NCBI RefSeq assembly: GCF_027694345.1
Contig: NZ_JAQEVU010000004.1
Coordinates: 124,001-188,000 of the forward strand
Source of the DNA: Varibaculum timonense_A
Lineage (GTDB): Bacteria > Actinomycetota > Actinomycetes > Actinomycetales > Actinomycetaceae
Length of the DNA: 64,000 nt
Direction of reading: 5' to 3'
Part shown: positions 53,547 through 61,358 of the stretch, one piece after another
Position numbering within the stretch: position 1 is the first letter of the stretch
Layout of the letters: each line of letters opens with the position of its first letter
Notes under the pieces: generated by a model
What the model was told of the DNA's origin: nothing
The model's input: the letters and a program-made list of their open reading frames with translations, nothing else
The model's database searches: none
Translations under genes and position numbers: made by a program

Positions 53547-54728
53547 GTGAACCAGATATCGCGACCCTCCCTGCCTAAGTGCGAAAACATGATCAAAGTG
53601 CGCGGTGAGATCCGGTTACCCGAAGGCAGTGCCTTCTACCCACAGTGGAAAACCTCTGGATCTAACCCGGTATATGGCGGTTACCAAGATGCTTGCGAAA
53701 CCCTGGTTTGCGACACCAAAACTTTTGATGTCATCACCCACAAATCTGGAAAATCATTCCCACTAGGACAGCACATTAAACCAATAAAAATGCTCGACCA
53801 AGAGCTCTATTTACAAGGCTCCTCCTTTATTAACGCTCCCCGCCTTTACCGACTTGATCGGAAAACTGGAGAACTAACTTTCGCTAAGAATGACACCTCC
53901 CGAAATGACAACGCATTTACCTGCAGACAGATTTGGGCCCATAGTGAGGACGGAACCCGAATCCCTATAGACTGCTTCGGAACGTTAGCGGGAAAACAGC
54001 CGACAATCGTATTTATTTACGGAGGATTCGGGAGGAACAATCACAGTTTTTACAGTCCAGACATTTACTCAAAATGGTTAACCCGTGGTTACAGCGTTGC
54101 CGTTATTCACTCCCGAGGAGGCGGTGAATACGGGAAAGCTTGGCACCAAGCCGGGGTTAAAGCAGGAAGACGCAAAGTCAGGGAGGATATAGCCTCTTCT
54201 ATTCGTGAATTGCATCGTCAAGATATTTGTACCCCCGAGACTACATTCGTACACGGCATGTCTCATGGAGCACTGCTGGCAGCGATTACCACTATCCACC
54301 ACCCAGAACTGGTATCCCAAGTAATATGCCGCGTCCCGATTAGCAGCACGAAAGACCTGCCGAAAACAACCTTAGGTCGTAAATGGTTAGACGAGTACGG
54401 GGATCCTCAAACCGCTGATTGGGATAACTTTATGAAAGAAGAAGATCCCTTAGCCTGTGATACCACACCCCAAATTTTAAGCAACACATCTTGGCTGATT
54501 ATTGGCTACTGCCACGATGCAGTCACCGCTATTTCTCATGCAGATGCCCTAGTCGAACGGGTAAATAATTTGGGAGGAGAAGTAACGTACTGGCGTTATT
54601 CCAGCAAAGGCGGACATGAGGGGGCATGTGATCCCAGCAAGCGGATAGCCCACGAACGCAAGCTGTGGAGCTATCTGAGCCAAAAAGCATCTGAAATAAA
54701 AATGAAAGCAACAGGTTCTCCATGTTGA
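53547..54728 (+). CDS. Prolyl-oligopeptidase-family (S9) serine hydrolase
   Basis: 393 residues without signal peptide, so cytosolic. The C-terminal alpha/beta-hydrolase domain has the S9 triad: Ser239 in GMSHG, Asp324 in IGYCHDAVT, His357 in SKGGHEGA, and the oxyanion-loop region FIYGGFG. The N-terminal ~120 residues are only a remnant of the beta-propeller of full S9 enzymes (~700 residues). GTG 53547 follows GAAGGAGG. First gene of an operon with the siderophore importer, under the shared iron box. Two roles fit: cutting the RiPP leader after Pro20, or opening the iron-loaded product after uptake, as Fes/IroE esterases do. The sequence alone cannot decide. Confidence 0.85.
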   Translation: MNQISRPSLPKCENMIKVRGEIRLPEGSAFYPQWKTSGSNPVYGGYQDACETLVCDTKTFDVITHKSGKSFPLGQHIKPIKMLDQELYLQGSSFINAPRLYRLDRKTGELTFAKNDTSRNDNAFTCRQIWAHSEDGTRIPIDCFGTLAGKQPTIVFIYGGFGRNNHSFYSPDIYSKWLTRGYSVAVIHSRGGGEYGKAWHQAGVKAGRRKVREDIASSIRELHRQDICTPETTFVHGMSHGALLAAITTIHHPELVSQVICRVPISSTKDLPKTTLGRKWLDEYGDPQTADWDNFMKEEDPLACDTTPQILSNTSWLIIGYCHDAVTAISHADALVERVNNLGGEVTYWRYSSKGGHEGACDPSKRIAHERKLWSYLSQKASEIKMKATGSPC

Positions 54729-55744
54729 CGAATCGAAAGCAACGCCTAATTCTCGGAATTATCTTAGCGTTAGCACTAGTCTGCTCAATAATAGTGGCTG
54801 TAATTGTGGGTGCTACGGATATTTCATTATCGGCAGCACTTGAAGGTATCGGTGCCACTCTGAGAAGAACTACTGACACTGACGTTGACACTCAGATTAT
54901 CGGCCAGGTGAGATTTCCCCGCGCTGTTTTGGGAGCAATCGTTGGTGCCGGCCTGGGTATATGCGGCCTAATAACCCAATCGCTACTGCGAAACCCATTG
55001 GGCGATCCCTATATTCTAGGTATTTCCTCCGGGGCCTCCACCGGCGCAGCAGCCGTCATAGTTTTCGGTACAACCAGCAATATCTTATCTGCATTGGGAA
55101 TCACGTTCGGTGCCTTCCTGGGAGCAGTAGCCTCCATCCTGCTCGTCACCCTGCTAGCTTCTGCAGGAGGAAAAATCACTCCCACACGCATCATTTTTGC
55201 AGGTATGGCGGTAACTTACTTTTTCTCGGCAGTAACCAGCCTGATAACTCTCATGGCTAAAAACGCGGCCGGAACCAAATCGGTAATGTTTTGGATGCTC
55301 GGGTCAATATCTAACGCCACCTGGCATGACACTATTATCGCCGGCAGCGTGGTAACTATTGCAATAATCTGCTTCACCATCTGGGGAAGAAGGGTTGACA
55401 TCCTTAACCTGGGAGACGATGCCGCAATCTCACTGGGTACCAGTCCTCGCCTCTATCGAAATCTCCTATTCCTCATAGTGGCGCTCACTATAGCGGTGCT
55501 TGTCTCCCTTACCGGCGCCATCGGATTCGTGGGTCTAGTCGTTCCTCATGCTGCGAAGCAACTAGTCGGTTCCACCACCCGAGCTGCGTTACCTATCTCT
55601 GCCCTGGGAGGCGCACTGCTTGTCGTCATTGCCGACACCTGCACCCGCGTGGCTATCAGGCCAGCGGAACTACCTATCGGCATACTAACAGCCCTGGTAG
55701 GAACCCCTATGCTAATGGCTCTCATCAAGAAATATTCCAAATAG
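54722..55744 (+). CDS. FecCD-family siderophore ABC permease
   Basis: 340 residues with nine or ten hydrophobic helices. Family marks: QVRFPRAVLGAIVGAGLGICG, QSLLRNPLGDPYILGISSGA, a central coupling segment and FVGLVVPHAAKQLVG near the C-terminus. It carries iron-siderophore or cobalamin-type cargo through the membrane as a homodimer. The ATG overlaps the S9 stop by seven bases, so the two are translationally coupled, tying the hydrolase to uptake or processing of the same compound. Binding protein and ATPase genes follow. Confidence 0.95.
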   Translation: MLTNRKQRLILGIILALALVCSIIVAVIVGATDISLSAALEGIGATLRRTTDTDVDTQIIGQVRFPRAVLGAIVGAGLGICGLITQSLLRNPLGDPYILGISSGASTGAAAVIVFGTTSNILSALGITFGAFLGAVASILLVTLLASAGGKITPTRIIFAGMAVTYFFSAVTSLITLMAKNAAGTKSVMFWMLGSISNATWHDTIIAGSVVTIAIICFTIWGRRVDILNLGDDAAISLGTSPRLYRNLLFLIVALTIAVLVSLTGAIGFVGLVVPHAAKQLVGSTTRAALPISALGGALLVVIADTCTRVAIRPAELPIGILTALVGTPMLMALIKKYSK

Positions 55745-55758
55745 AAAGGAAGAAAAGA

Positions 55759-56748
55759 ATGATTAAGAAACGAATTGCGGCTGGCGTACTGGGGGTAAGC
55801 CTGGTAGCTGCCGCCCTCACTGGCTGCTCCGGGACAAAAGAATCGTCCAGCACCGCTGCTGACGAACCTATTACGGTTAAAAACTGTGGGGTGGAAACGA
55901 AGTTTACTACTCACCCTAAGAAAGTAGTCTCGATGGGAGTCACCGGTTTGGCGTACCTATTTGCTGCCGGAGCAGAAAAATCCATTGTTGGCCGCGCAAA
56001 TGAATGGGGTGAAGAGCCGCCCTCCTGGATAGGTAAAAAAGCAGACGGAATCAAAGTGCTATCAACGGAATCCATTTCTATGGAAGCACTCATGAAATTG
56101 AAACCTGATCTTGCTTATGGTGGCGGATTCAGTTCCGAAACCACCGCTCCGAAAGCTGTAGCAGAAAAGGGAATCCCTGCCGTTGTAGATGCTACCGAGT
56201 GTAACTACTTCTATACAGATCAACAATCCGATGAATCGTTCAATACTACTTTGGCGGAGATTACTCAGCTAGGCAAAATCATGGGCACCTCCGAAAAAGC
56301 GGATGCCACAGTCAAGGAACTTAAAGAGAAACTAGAGCAAGTTAGTAATGAGAAAATCGGTAAAGAACGCAAAGTTTCCTACGCCTACTACTACGGAGAA
56401 GGTCCCGAACTATTTAGTTACGGAAACAAAGGAGTCATGGGGGAAATAAATAAGACCCTTAACCTCGTCAGCGCTATCGACCCGAACTATCATCCGCACC
56501 AAGGTCCCATTGCTCCAGAAGCATTTGTTAAATCAGACCCCGATGTAATCATCTTGCTCACCGGAATGGGGGGCGCCACCAAAGATAGTTCAATGCAACG
56601 ACTTGAAAAGATTCCTGGTTTCAAGGACATGAAAGCGGTTAAAAACGGCAACATTATCTACGCGGAATCCGCAGTAGCTTATGCTTCCCCCACCGCGATT
56701 TATGGAACATTTGAACTTGCTGATCAGCTCAAGAAACTAGGAAAGTAA
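55759..56748 (+). CDS. Siderophore-binding lipoprotein (FecB/FepB type)
   Basis: 329 residues. Lipoprotein signal RIAAGVLGVSLVAAALTGC with acylated Cys23. Type III (TroA/FecB-like) periplasmic-binding fold: KVVSMGVTGLAYLFAAGAEK at the start of lobe 1, SISMEALMKLKPDLAYGGG, and lobe 2 ending YASPTAIYGTFELADQLKKL. It captures the metal-loaded ligand at the cell surface. AAAGGAAG precedes ATG 55759, 14 bases after the permease gene. Ligand unknown; in this island the modified peptide is the natural candidate. Confidence 0.93.
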   Translation: MIKKRIAAGVLGVSLVAAALTGCSGTKESSSTAADEPITVKNCGVETKFTTHPKKVVSMGVTGLAYLFAAGAEKSIVGRANEWGEEPPSWIGKKADGIKVLSTESISMEALMKLKPDLAYGGGFSSETTAPKAVAEKGIPAVVDATECNYFYTDQQSDESFNTTLAEITQLGKIMGTSEKADATVKELKEKLEQVSNEKIGKERKVSYAYYYGEGPELFSYGNKGVMGEINKTLNLVSAIDPNYHPHQGPIAPEAFVKSDPDVIILLTGMGGATKDSSMQRLEKIPGFKDMKAVKNGNIIYAESAVAYASPTAIYGTFELADQLKKLGK

Positions 56749-56752
56749 ACGA

Positions 56753-57532
56753 ATGAATGATTCTCCCCTTACGATAGAAAAAGCTAGCGTTCATTTCGGT
56801 GACACCAAAGTTCTTGACGGGGTCTCCTTCGAGGTATCTCAAGGTAAAATTTTAGGTATCGCTGGTCCTAATGGTTCCGGGAAAACTACCCTCATGAGAG
56901 CTATGTTCGCTGCACAAAAACTATCGGAGGGGAGAATTCTCCTCAGTGGGCAACCTTTAAACCAAATGCGTCCCGGTCAGGTTGCCCGGCGTATCGCAGT
57001 CGTTTCCCAATTTGAGCATGACATGGAAAGAACCCGCGTGCTCGATATTGTTCTCCTGGGACGATCCCCGCATCGTAAAGACATCCAAGGATATAGCGCA
57101 GCAGATCGAAAAATTTGTCAAGAAGCTCTCCACGCTGTTGGAATGAGCTATGCACAAGACCGTTACGTGGATACCCTTTCCGGTGGCGAACGTCAACGGG
57201 TACTAATTGCTCGCTCCCTCGCCCAACAGTGCAAATGTACGCTTCTAGACGAACCCACCAATCACCTAGACGTAAAGTACCAACACCAAATTCTTAGCAT
57301 CATTAAGAAAGTTAGCGATACAGCCGTCATAATTTTGCATGACCTTAACCTGGTAACCCGCTACTGCGACCAGGCAATTATTCTTAAAAATGGACGCCTG
57401 CACACACAAGGTATCCCCGAGGATATTCTCACTCCTGAACTCATCCACGATGTTTATGGAGTAAGCGCCAAAGAAGTCCAAGACGGAAACGTCAAACAAT
57501 TTATTTTCAAACCATTGCCATCCACCACCTGA
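56753..57532 (+). CDS. Siderophore ABC importer ATP-binding protein (FecE/FhuC type)
   Basis: 259 residues. Walker A GPNGSGKTTLMRA (38-45 core), Q-loop VVSQFEHDMERTRVLDIVLL, signature LSGGERQRVLIARSL, Walker B CTLLDEPTNHLD, H-loop IILHDLNLV. DEPTNHLDVKYQ and the HDLN motif are typical of FecE/FhuC ATPases. It starts four bases after the binding-protein gene and completes the importer. Last gene of the rightward iron-box operon; the repeat junction begins about 110 bases beyond. Confidence 0.96.
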   Translation: MNDSPLTIEKASVHFGDTKVLDGVSFEVSQGKILGIAGPNGSGKTTLMRAMFAAQKLSEGRILLSGQPLNQMRPGQVARRIAVVSQFEHDMERTRVLDIVLLGRSPHRKDIQGYSAADRKICQEALHAVGMSYAQDRYVDTLSGGERQRVLIARSLAQQCKCTLLDEPTNHLDVKYQHQILSIIKKVSDTAVIILHDLNLVTRYCDQAIILKNGRLHTQGIPEDILTPELIHDVYGVSAKEVQDGNVKQFIFKPLPSTT

Positions 57533-57644
57533 CAGGTGAGCTAATGTCTCAGGCTCTAACGGTGTACTGTAACCAGGAAAACACGCCCTCAACTGTGACC
57601 ACGACCTTAGTAACCCAATCAACCGGTGACAGAGCGGTGGTATA

Positions 57645-57752
57645 CGATCTTGCGGTGAAGAAAACTGACAGAGCTGCCATTGCCCTTGGTAACTGGATGC
57701 GCAACCGTAATACTGTTGAGTTCCTGGGAATTTGGCAGATTTCAAATAGTCC
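57645..57752 (+). pseudogene. KilA-N gene fragment at the right island junction
   Basis: Codes for VKKTDRAAIALGNWMRNRNT and VEFLGIWQISNSPD, then stops being KilA-like exactly where the CDF repeat begins. It corresponds to the start of the left KilA-N remnant. An open frame (57544-57810) runs through this and into the CDF repeat, but that chimera is unlikely to be a real protein. KilA-N and CDF repeats share CGATTT at the join (57753-57758), a microhomology junction. Confidence 0.85.
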
Positions 57753-57758
57753 CGATTT
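57645..57758 (+). repeat. KilA-N repeat, right copy
   Basis: Direct repeat of 45321-45433 (114 versus 113 bases). Begins at CGATCTTGCGGTGA in both copies. Confidence 0.85.
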
Positions 57759-58123
57759 GGGGGGAGTCTCTTTGCTGGGGGGATTAATCCTTTGGGGGTT
57801 AATGCTTTAAGAGTTCATGGGCAGCGTGCCCCTCGGGTTCGATTTGAAAAGTGCAGTGTTCGATTTTTCGCGGGAAATGAGTTTTCATACAGGTTTCTAC
57901 CTGGTGTAATACTTCGAGGGCGTGTCCATCTTTATAACACTGTTTAGCTATGATGATATGGGCTGACAGTAATACAGTGTGGGAATTTAGGGGCCATACG
58001 TGCAGGTCGTGAAGTCCGGTAACATGGTCTACCCGCAAAATATGTTGGCGAATCTCCGCTACATTTAGTTCCTTGGGGGCGCGGTCAAGCAAAATCTCCC
58101 CTGCATCTTTGAGTAGTTTATAG
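57753..58123. repeat. 371-bp direct repeat, right copy (inside intact CDF gene)
   Basis: Same length as 47011-47381; homology ends after GTAGTTTATAG. Includes the last ~107 codons of the intact CDF gene and 46 bases beyond its stop. Confidence 0.93.
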
Positions 58124-58704
58124 CCGCGGGGCAACATGGCGGCAGCGATTAACAGAGAAATAACGGCATCAAAGCGGTTAATCCCAGTTAAACGAGTAAC
58201 TATCCCTCCAGCAATTACCCCAACCGAGGAAATAGCATCTACGGTCACCTCTAGAAAGGCCGCGCGAATGTTTAAGTTATCCCGGTGACGTCCCGCCATT
58301 ACCAGCATCGAAAGCAAGTTTCCCAGCAGACCCGCCACCGCCCAGGCTGCCATCTGGGTGCCATCAACCGGAATAGGGGTGATTAAATGCGCAATCCCCT
58401 CATATCCAATGACAGCGCAAATGATGATAATCATGCCCGCCTGGATTCCGCCAGCAATTGCTTCTAACCGGGCATAACCATAGGTTAGAGCGTCCGTACT
58501 AGGGCGGGTCATTAAAGTGGCGGTAAAAGCAGCCAGTAATAGCCCCACAGAATCGATTGCCACATGACCGGTATCGGCAGCTAAAGCCAAAGAATGAGAT
58601 AAAACCGCCCCGACTAGCTGGGCGAGAAGCACCCCAAAAGTTATCGCAGCTGCGATTAATAGCCGGGTACGAGTAGAGCCGGTGGTCGGAGAATGCTGAT
58701 GCAA
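57799..58704 (-). CDS. Cation diffusion facilitator (CDF) family metal efflux protein
   Basis: 301 residues: six helices then a cytoplasmic dimerisation domain. Metal site A has His47 and Asp51 in ADTGHVAIDS on helix 2; on helix 5 the motif is FLEVTVDAIS, so E-x3-D takes the place of the usual H-x3-D. Metal preference therefore cannot be assumed to be Zn. TTG 58704 follows GAGAGG. It lies beside the metallophore island, and its 3' end is duplicated on the other side, so it was the recombination target or came with the island. Confidence 0.92.
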   Translation of the reverse strand: MHQHSPTTGSTRTRLLIAAAITFGVLLAQLVGAVLSHSLALAADTGHVAIDSVGLLLAAFTATLMTRPSTDALTYGYARLEAIAGGIQAGMIIIICAVIGYEGIAHLITPIPVDGTQMAAWAVAGLLGNLLSMLVMAGRHRDNLNIRAAFLEVTVDAISSVGVIAGGIVTRLTGINRFDAVISLLIAAAMLPRGYKLLKDAGEILLDRAPKELNVAEIRQHILRVDHVTGLHDLHVWPLNSHTVLLSAHIIIAKQCYKDGHALEVLHQVETCMKTHFPRKIEHCTFQIEPEGHAAHELLKH

Positions 58705-58819
58705 AGTTGTAACCTCTCGAATTGGGCAGTACCTGATAGTTAAGGTCGATACTTATTTAACCACACGGCTTTTCAACATTTAACCCCCACTCTCACATAG
58801 CTAAATAAAACATGTAAGA

Positions 58820-59740
58820 ATGATAAATATGTCGTCAAGTAACACTCCGGCGCTGCGTGGATGGCGTCATCTGTTTTCTGGTAAAGAACGAGAAATCTAT
58901 TACCCTGCGGGACAATCAACTTATGATTCAGAAACGGTTCTAATAGTTGCTACTGACCGTTTTAGCGCCTATGGTCAGGTTTTTCCTACGGAAATTCCCG
59001 GAAAAGGTCTTGCTCTAACCCAGCTAACGACCTGGTGGTTAGAACAGCTAGGGGACTGTATCCCAAATCATTTTCTGTCTACTTCCTCAGTGCCCGAGAT
59101 GGTAGCGGGTCGTGCCATGATTTGCCGTCATCTCGATATGTACCCTTTGGAATGTCACGTATCCGGCTACCTAGTAGGGCAGGCATGGCGCGAATATCAA
59201 GAAAAAGGCACAATCGCTGGGGTGCGTATGCCGGAGGGCTTACAGCGCGATCAAAAACTAGACAAACCAGTGTTTAACCCGGTAGCTAAAACTCAGATGG
59301 GTAGGCACGATAACAATGTTTCTTGGGAAGCATTACAGTCCCTGGTTGGTAGTGGACGGGTAGATAAAATAATCGAGTATTCCCTAGACCTTTATGACCG
59401 AGCCGCTAAAATCGCCTGGGAACGGGGAGTTATTTTAGGCTCCACCAAGTTTGAGTTCGGTTCAGCTCTGCCTTATGGAGGAGAGGCGGTGGTGTTAGGA
59501 GACGAGGTTCTCACTCCCGATTCTTCGCGGTTTTGGAATGCCGATAGCTACCAGGTGGGTAAACCCAACCCACAACTAGATTCCCAAATGCTACGTGACT
59601 GGGTGGATTCTGAAGAATGTCATTGGCAGCCGTACAAGTTGCAAACTCCCCCGAAGATTCCGGAATCTGTGGTGCAGCAGACAGCTAATCGCTATCAAGA
59701 GATTTATGAAACTTTAACTGGACGTACTCTCAACGAGTAG
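58820..59740 (+). CDS. purC: SAICAR synthetase (phosphoribosylaminoimidazole-succinocarboxamide synthase)
   Basis: Purine pathway step joining aspartate to CAIR. 306 residues, the longer class found in actinobacteria. Seen: SGKEREIYYP, IVATDRFSAYGQVFPTEIPG near the N-terminus, then LDMYPLECHVSGYLVGQAW, and GVILGSTKFEFG with the Mg-binding stretch VVLGDEVLTPDSSRFWNAD. ATG 58820 or ATG 58829 may be the start; neither has a strong Shine-Dalgarno. Monocistronic. Confidence 0.96.
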   Translation: MINMSSSNTPALRGWRHLFSGKEREIYYPAGQSTYDSETVLIVATDRFSAYGQVFPTEIPGKGLALTQLTTWWLEQLGDCIPNHFLSTSSVPEMVAGRAMICRHLDMYPLECHVSGYLVGQAWREYQEKGTIAGVRMPEGLQRDQKLDKPVFNPVAKTQMGRHDNNVSWEALQSLVGSGRVDKIIEYSLDLYDRAAKIAWERGVILGSTKFEFGSALPYGGEAVVLGDEVLTPDSSRFWNADSYQVGKPNPQLDSQMLRDWVDSEECHWQPYKLQTPPKIPESVVQQTANRYQEIYETLTGRTLNE

Positions 59741-59805
59741 CGGATTATCTATTAACAAGTTTATTCCACAGCTTTTGCAGCAGTTATTAAATAAGCTAAC
59801 AACCC

Positions 59806-59827
59806 TGTGGATAAAATCTGTGGATAA
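59806..59827. promoter_or_regulatory. Two perfect DnaA boxes, with near-matches nearby
   Basis: TGTGGATAA (complement of TTATCCACA) at 59806-59814 and again at 59819-59827. Two one-mismatch copies TGGGGATAA lie at 59971-59979 and 59981-59989. All read the same way in the 343-base gap after purC. dnaA and dnaN are not near, so this is more likely a DnaA-binding or titration locus than oriC. Confidence 0.6.
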
Positions 59828-59876
59828 CTTTTTCCTTGAGTTTATCCCTAAGGGTTCTGTCAAATTATTATTGCTC

Positions 59877-59899
59877 ACCCTCAAGTAAACCTTGAGGGT
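59877..59899 (+). terminator. Hairpin downstream of purC
   Basis: ACCCTCAAG (59877-59885), loop TAAAC, CTTGAGGGT (59891-59899), followed by AGAGGCGGTTTT. Probable purC terminator, lying between the DnaA-box pairs. Confidence 0.6.
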
Positions 59900-60001
59900 A
59901 GAGGCGGTTTTGTGTGTTACCGCAGCTCTTTAGGCTGCGAGATTGTTAGTTGGGGTATTTACCCTAATCCTGGGGATAACTGGGGATAACCAGCAGGAAA
60001 A

Positions 60002-60040
60002 GAGGGCGGATTCGGCAACTAATTTACCAAATCCGCCCTC
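60002..60040 (-). terminator. Terminator of the GlsB-like gene
   Basis: GAGGGCGGATT (60002-60012) pairs with AATCCGCCCTC (60030-60040). On the minus strand the hairpin is followed by TTTTCC, as for an intrinsic terminator. Confidence 0.7.
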
Positions 60041-60083
60041 GATTAAAATCCTTATCAGCGTGTCAAACGCTAAGGCTCAAAGA

Positions 60084-60338
60084 CTAGCCATTCTTGGGGC
60101 GTCCCCGAAGACCCAAGTACAAGGAAATCAGAGCCACCGCGATTACAATCGCAACAATGAAGCTAATTACCGAATGACCATCACCAATTAGTTTAACGAG
60201 AAGCCAATCAGACAGCCCCGCCGAAACCATACCGATAATAATGGTGATTAGCATCCCCATGTTTTGCTCGCCCTTCATAAATAGCCGAGCTAAAGCGCCA
60301 ATAATACCGCCAGCAATAATTGCACCAATCCAACCCAT
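60084..60338 (-). CDS. GlsB/YeaQ/YmgE-family small membrane protein
   Basis: 84 residues, three hydrophobic helices. N-terminal MGWIGAIIAGGIIGALARLF followed by MKGEQNMG is the family pattern (transglycosylase-associated protein, a historical name without proven enzyme activity). Often stress-induced in other bacteria. AGGAG precedes ATG 60338. Stands alone with its own terminator. Confidence 0.88.
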   Translation of the reverse strand: MGWIGAIIAGGIIGALARLFMKGEQNMGMLITIIIGMVSAGLSDWLLVKLIGDGHSVISFIVAIVIAVALISLYLGLRGRPKNG

Positions 60339-60524
60339 AATCTTCTCCTGTATTAATCGTGATTTCTCTTCGTAAATCGTTGGTTGTACCTTTCCGGTTT
60401 AACACTTCCCCGTAGGCAATGTCCAAGGTTATCGCTAGTAATGAAAAAACTATGACCCGCAATTCTTTTGCTGCGAAGACTGTAAAACCAGCCTTCACCT
60501 GCTCATTAAGCTGCGTGAAGGTGT

Positions 60525-61358
60525 CTATGGATTCAAATCCACGAATAGGGCGCGGTGATCAGAAATCGGCATTTTAATATTTTCGGCTGATACAACCTGA
60601 CAGTGAGGGGGTGCTAGAACGTGATCTATTTGAAAACTGGGTTGGTTCGCAGGATAAGTCAAAGCATCAGCGATAGTTAAATAGGGAAATATGTCACGTA
60701 CCGCATCATTGCGTAAATTGAAATCCCCAGCTAGCACTGGGGTAGCGCTACCAGCTAAAGCACATAAACCCTGCCAAGAACGACCTAGCTGATTTGCCGC
60801 AGTAACAGACCCTAACTCCAGGTGCGTGCAACCCAGCAGGAAGCTACCCTGTTTAGTTAAAACCTCTGCCCCTAATAGGTTGCGGGTTTGTCCCCCATAA
60901 AAACTCCAGTTGCGCATATCCCAACCGTTAATAGTGATGCGAGGCGGAGCTGCTCCCAGTTTTGCACTCACCCAGCGGCGCACCGGATGCGGGGTGAGAA
61001 TCCCCAGCCCGTATCCACCAACCAAAGGACGGTCAGCGCGAAAAGGGTTAAATAAATTTGTCTTTACAGATTTGGGAAGCGCAACCGGTAAGCGCACCCC
61101 TAAAACTACCTGACCGGCAAAAAACCCTAAAAAACGATAGTGCCAGGTAGTCCCAGTTTCCTGACTTAAAGCATGGGCAAGGGCGCGGGTTTGGTTACTA
61201 AAACCAGTGTGTAGCTGATAAAAATCAACTTCTTGCAGACAAATAGCGTCCGCTTGGTAAGAAGCAAACTGCTTAGCCAAATCATGCCAACAATCCTGGC
61301 TCGGCTCTACGCCCTTAGCAGGAGTGCCATGTTGCAGATTAGCGCTGATAATCCGCAT
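60525..61358 (-). CDS. Endonuclease/exonuclease/phosphatase-fold protein
   Basis: 277 residues. N-terminal MRIISANLQHG carries the conserved Asn of the metal site. Next come ICLQEVD (catalytic Glu), a middle stretch GCTHLELGS, LAGDFNLRND (Asp and Asn of the active site) and the C-terminal ISDHRALFVDL (Asp-His pair). All core residues of the EEP fold are present, without signal peptide, so a cytosolic phosphodiesterase or nuclease. Substrate unknown. It overlaps the end of msrB by 20 bases and is in one operon with msrB and the MscS gene. Confidence 0.85.
   Translation of the reverse strand: MRIISANLQHGTPAKGVEPSQDCWHDLAKQFASYQADAICLQEVDFYQLHTGFSNQTRALAHALSQETGTTWHYRFLGFFAGQVVLGVRLPVALPKSVKTNLFNPFRADRPLVGGYGLGILTPHPVRRWVSAKLGAAPPRITINGWDMRNWSFYGGQTRNLLGAEVLTKQGSFLLGCTHLELGSVTAANQLGRSWQGLCALAGSATPVLAGDFNLRNDAVRDIFPYLTIADALTYPANQPSFQIDHVLAPPHCQVVSAENIKMPISDHRALFVDLNP

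Larger units (their letters stand above)
47382..57752. mobile_element. Metallophore genomic island bounded by 371-bp direct repeats
   Basis: About 10.4 kb containing the peptide-YcaO-ABC operon and the S9-FecCD operon lies exactly between two copies of the CDF 3' end. The left copy is a fragment, the right copy belongs to the intact gene. A second repeated segment (KilA-N) lies outside the left repeat and at the right junction. No integrase or transposase is seen, so entry by homologous or Campbell-type recombination is inferred. The repeats could allow excision. Confidence 0.7.

Noticed and set aside
57544..57810. 88-codon frame across the KilA-N/CDF junction
   Set aside because: Chimera of a KilA-N fragment and antisense CDF sequence; no upstream KilA-N start and an improbable C-terminus.
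59761..59990. Chromosomal replication origin
   Set aside because: No dnaA, dnaN or other origin genes nearby and no strong AT-rich unwinding region; kept only as a DnaA-box cluster.
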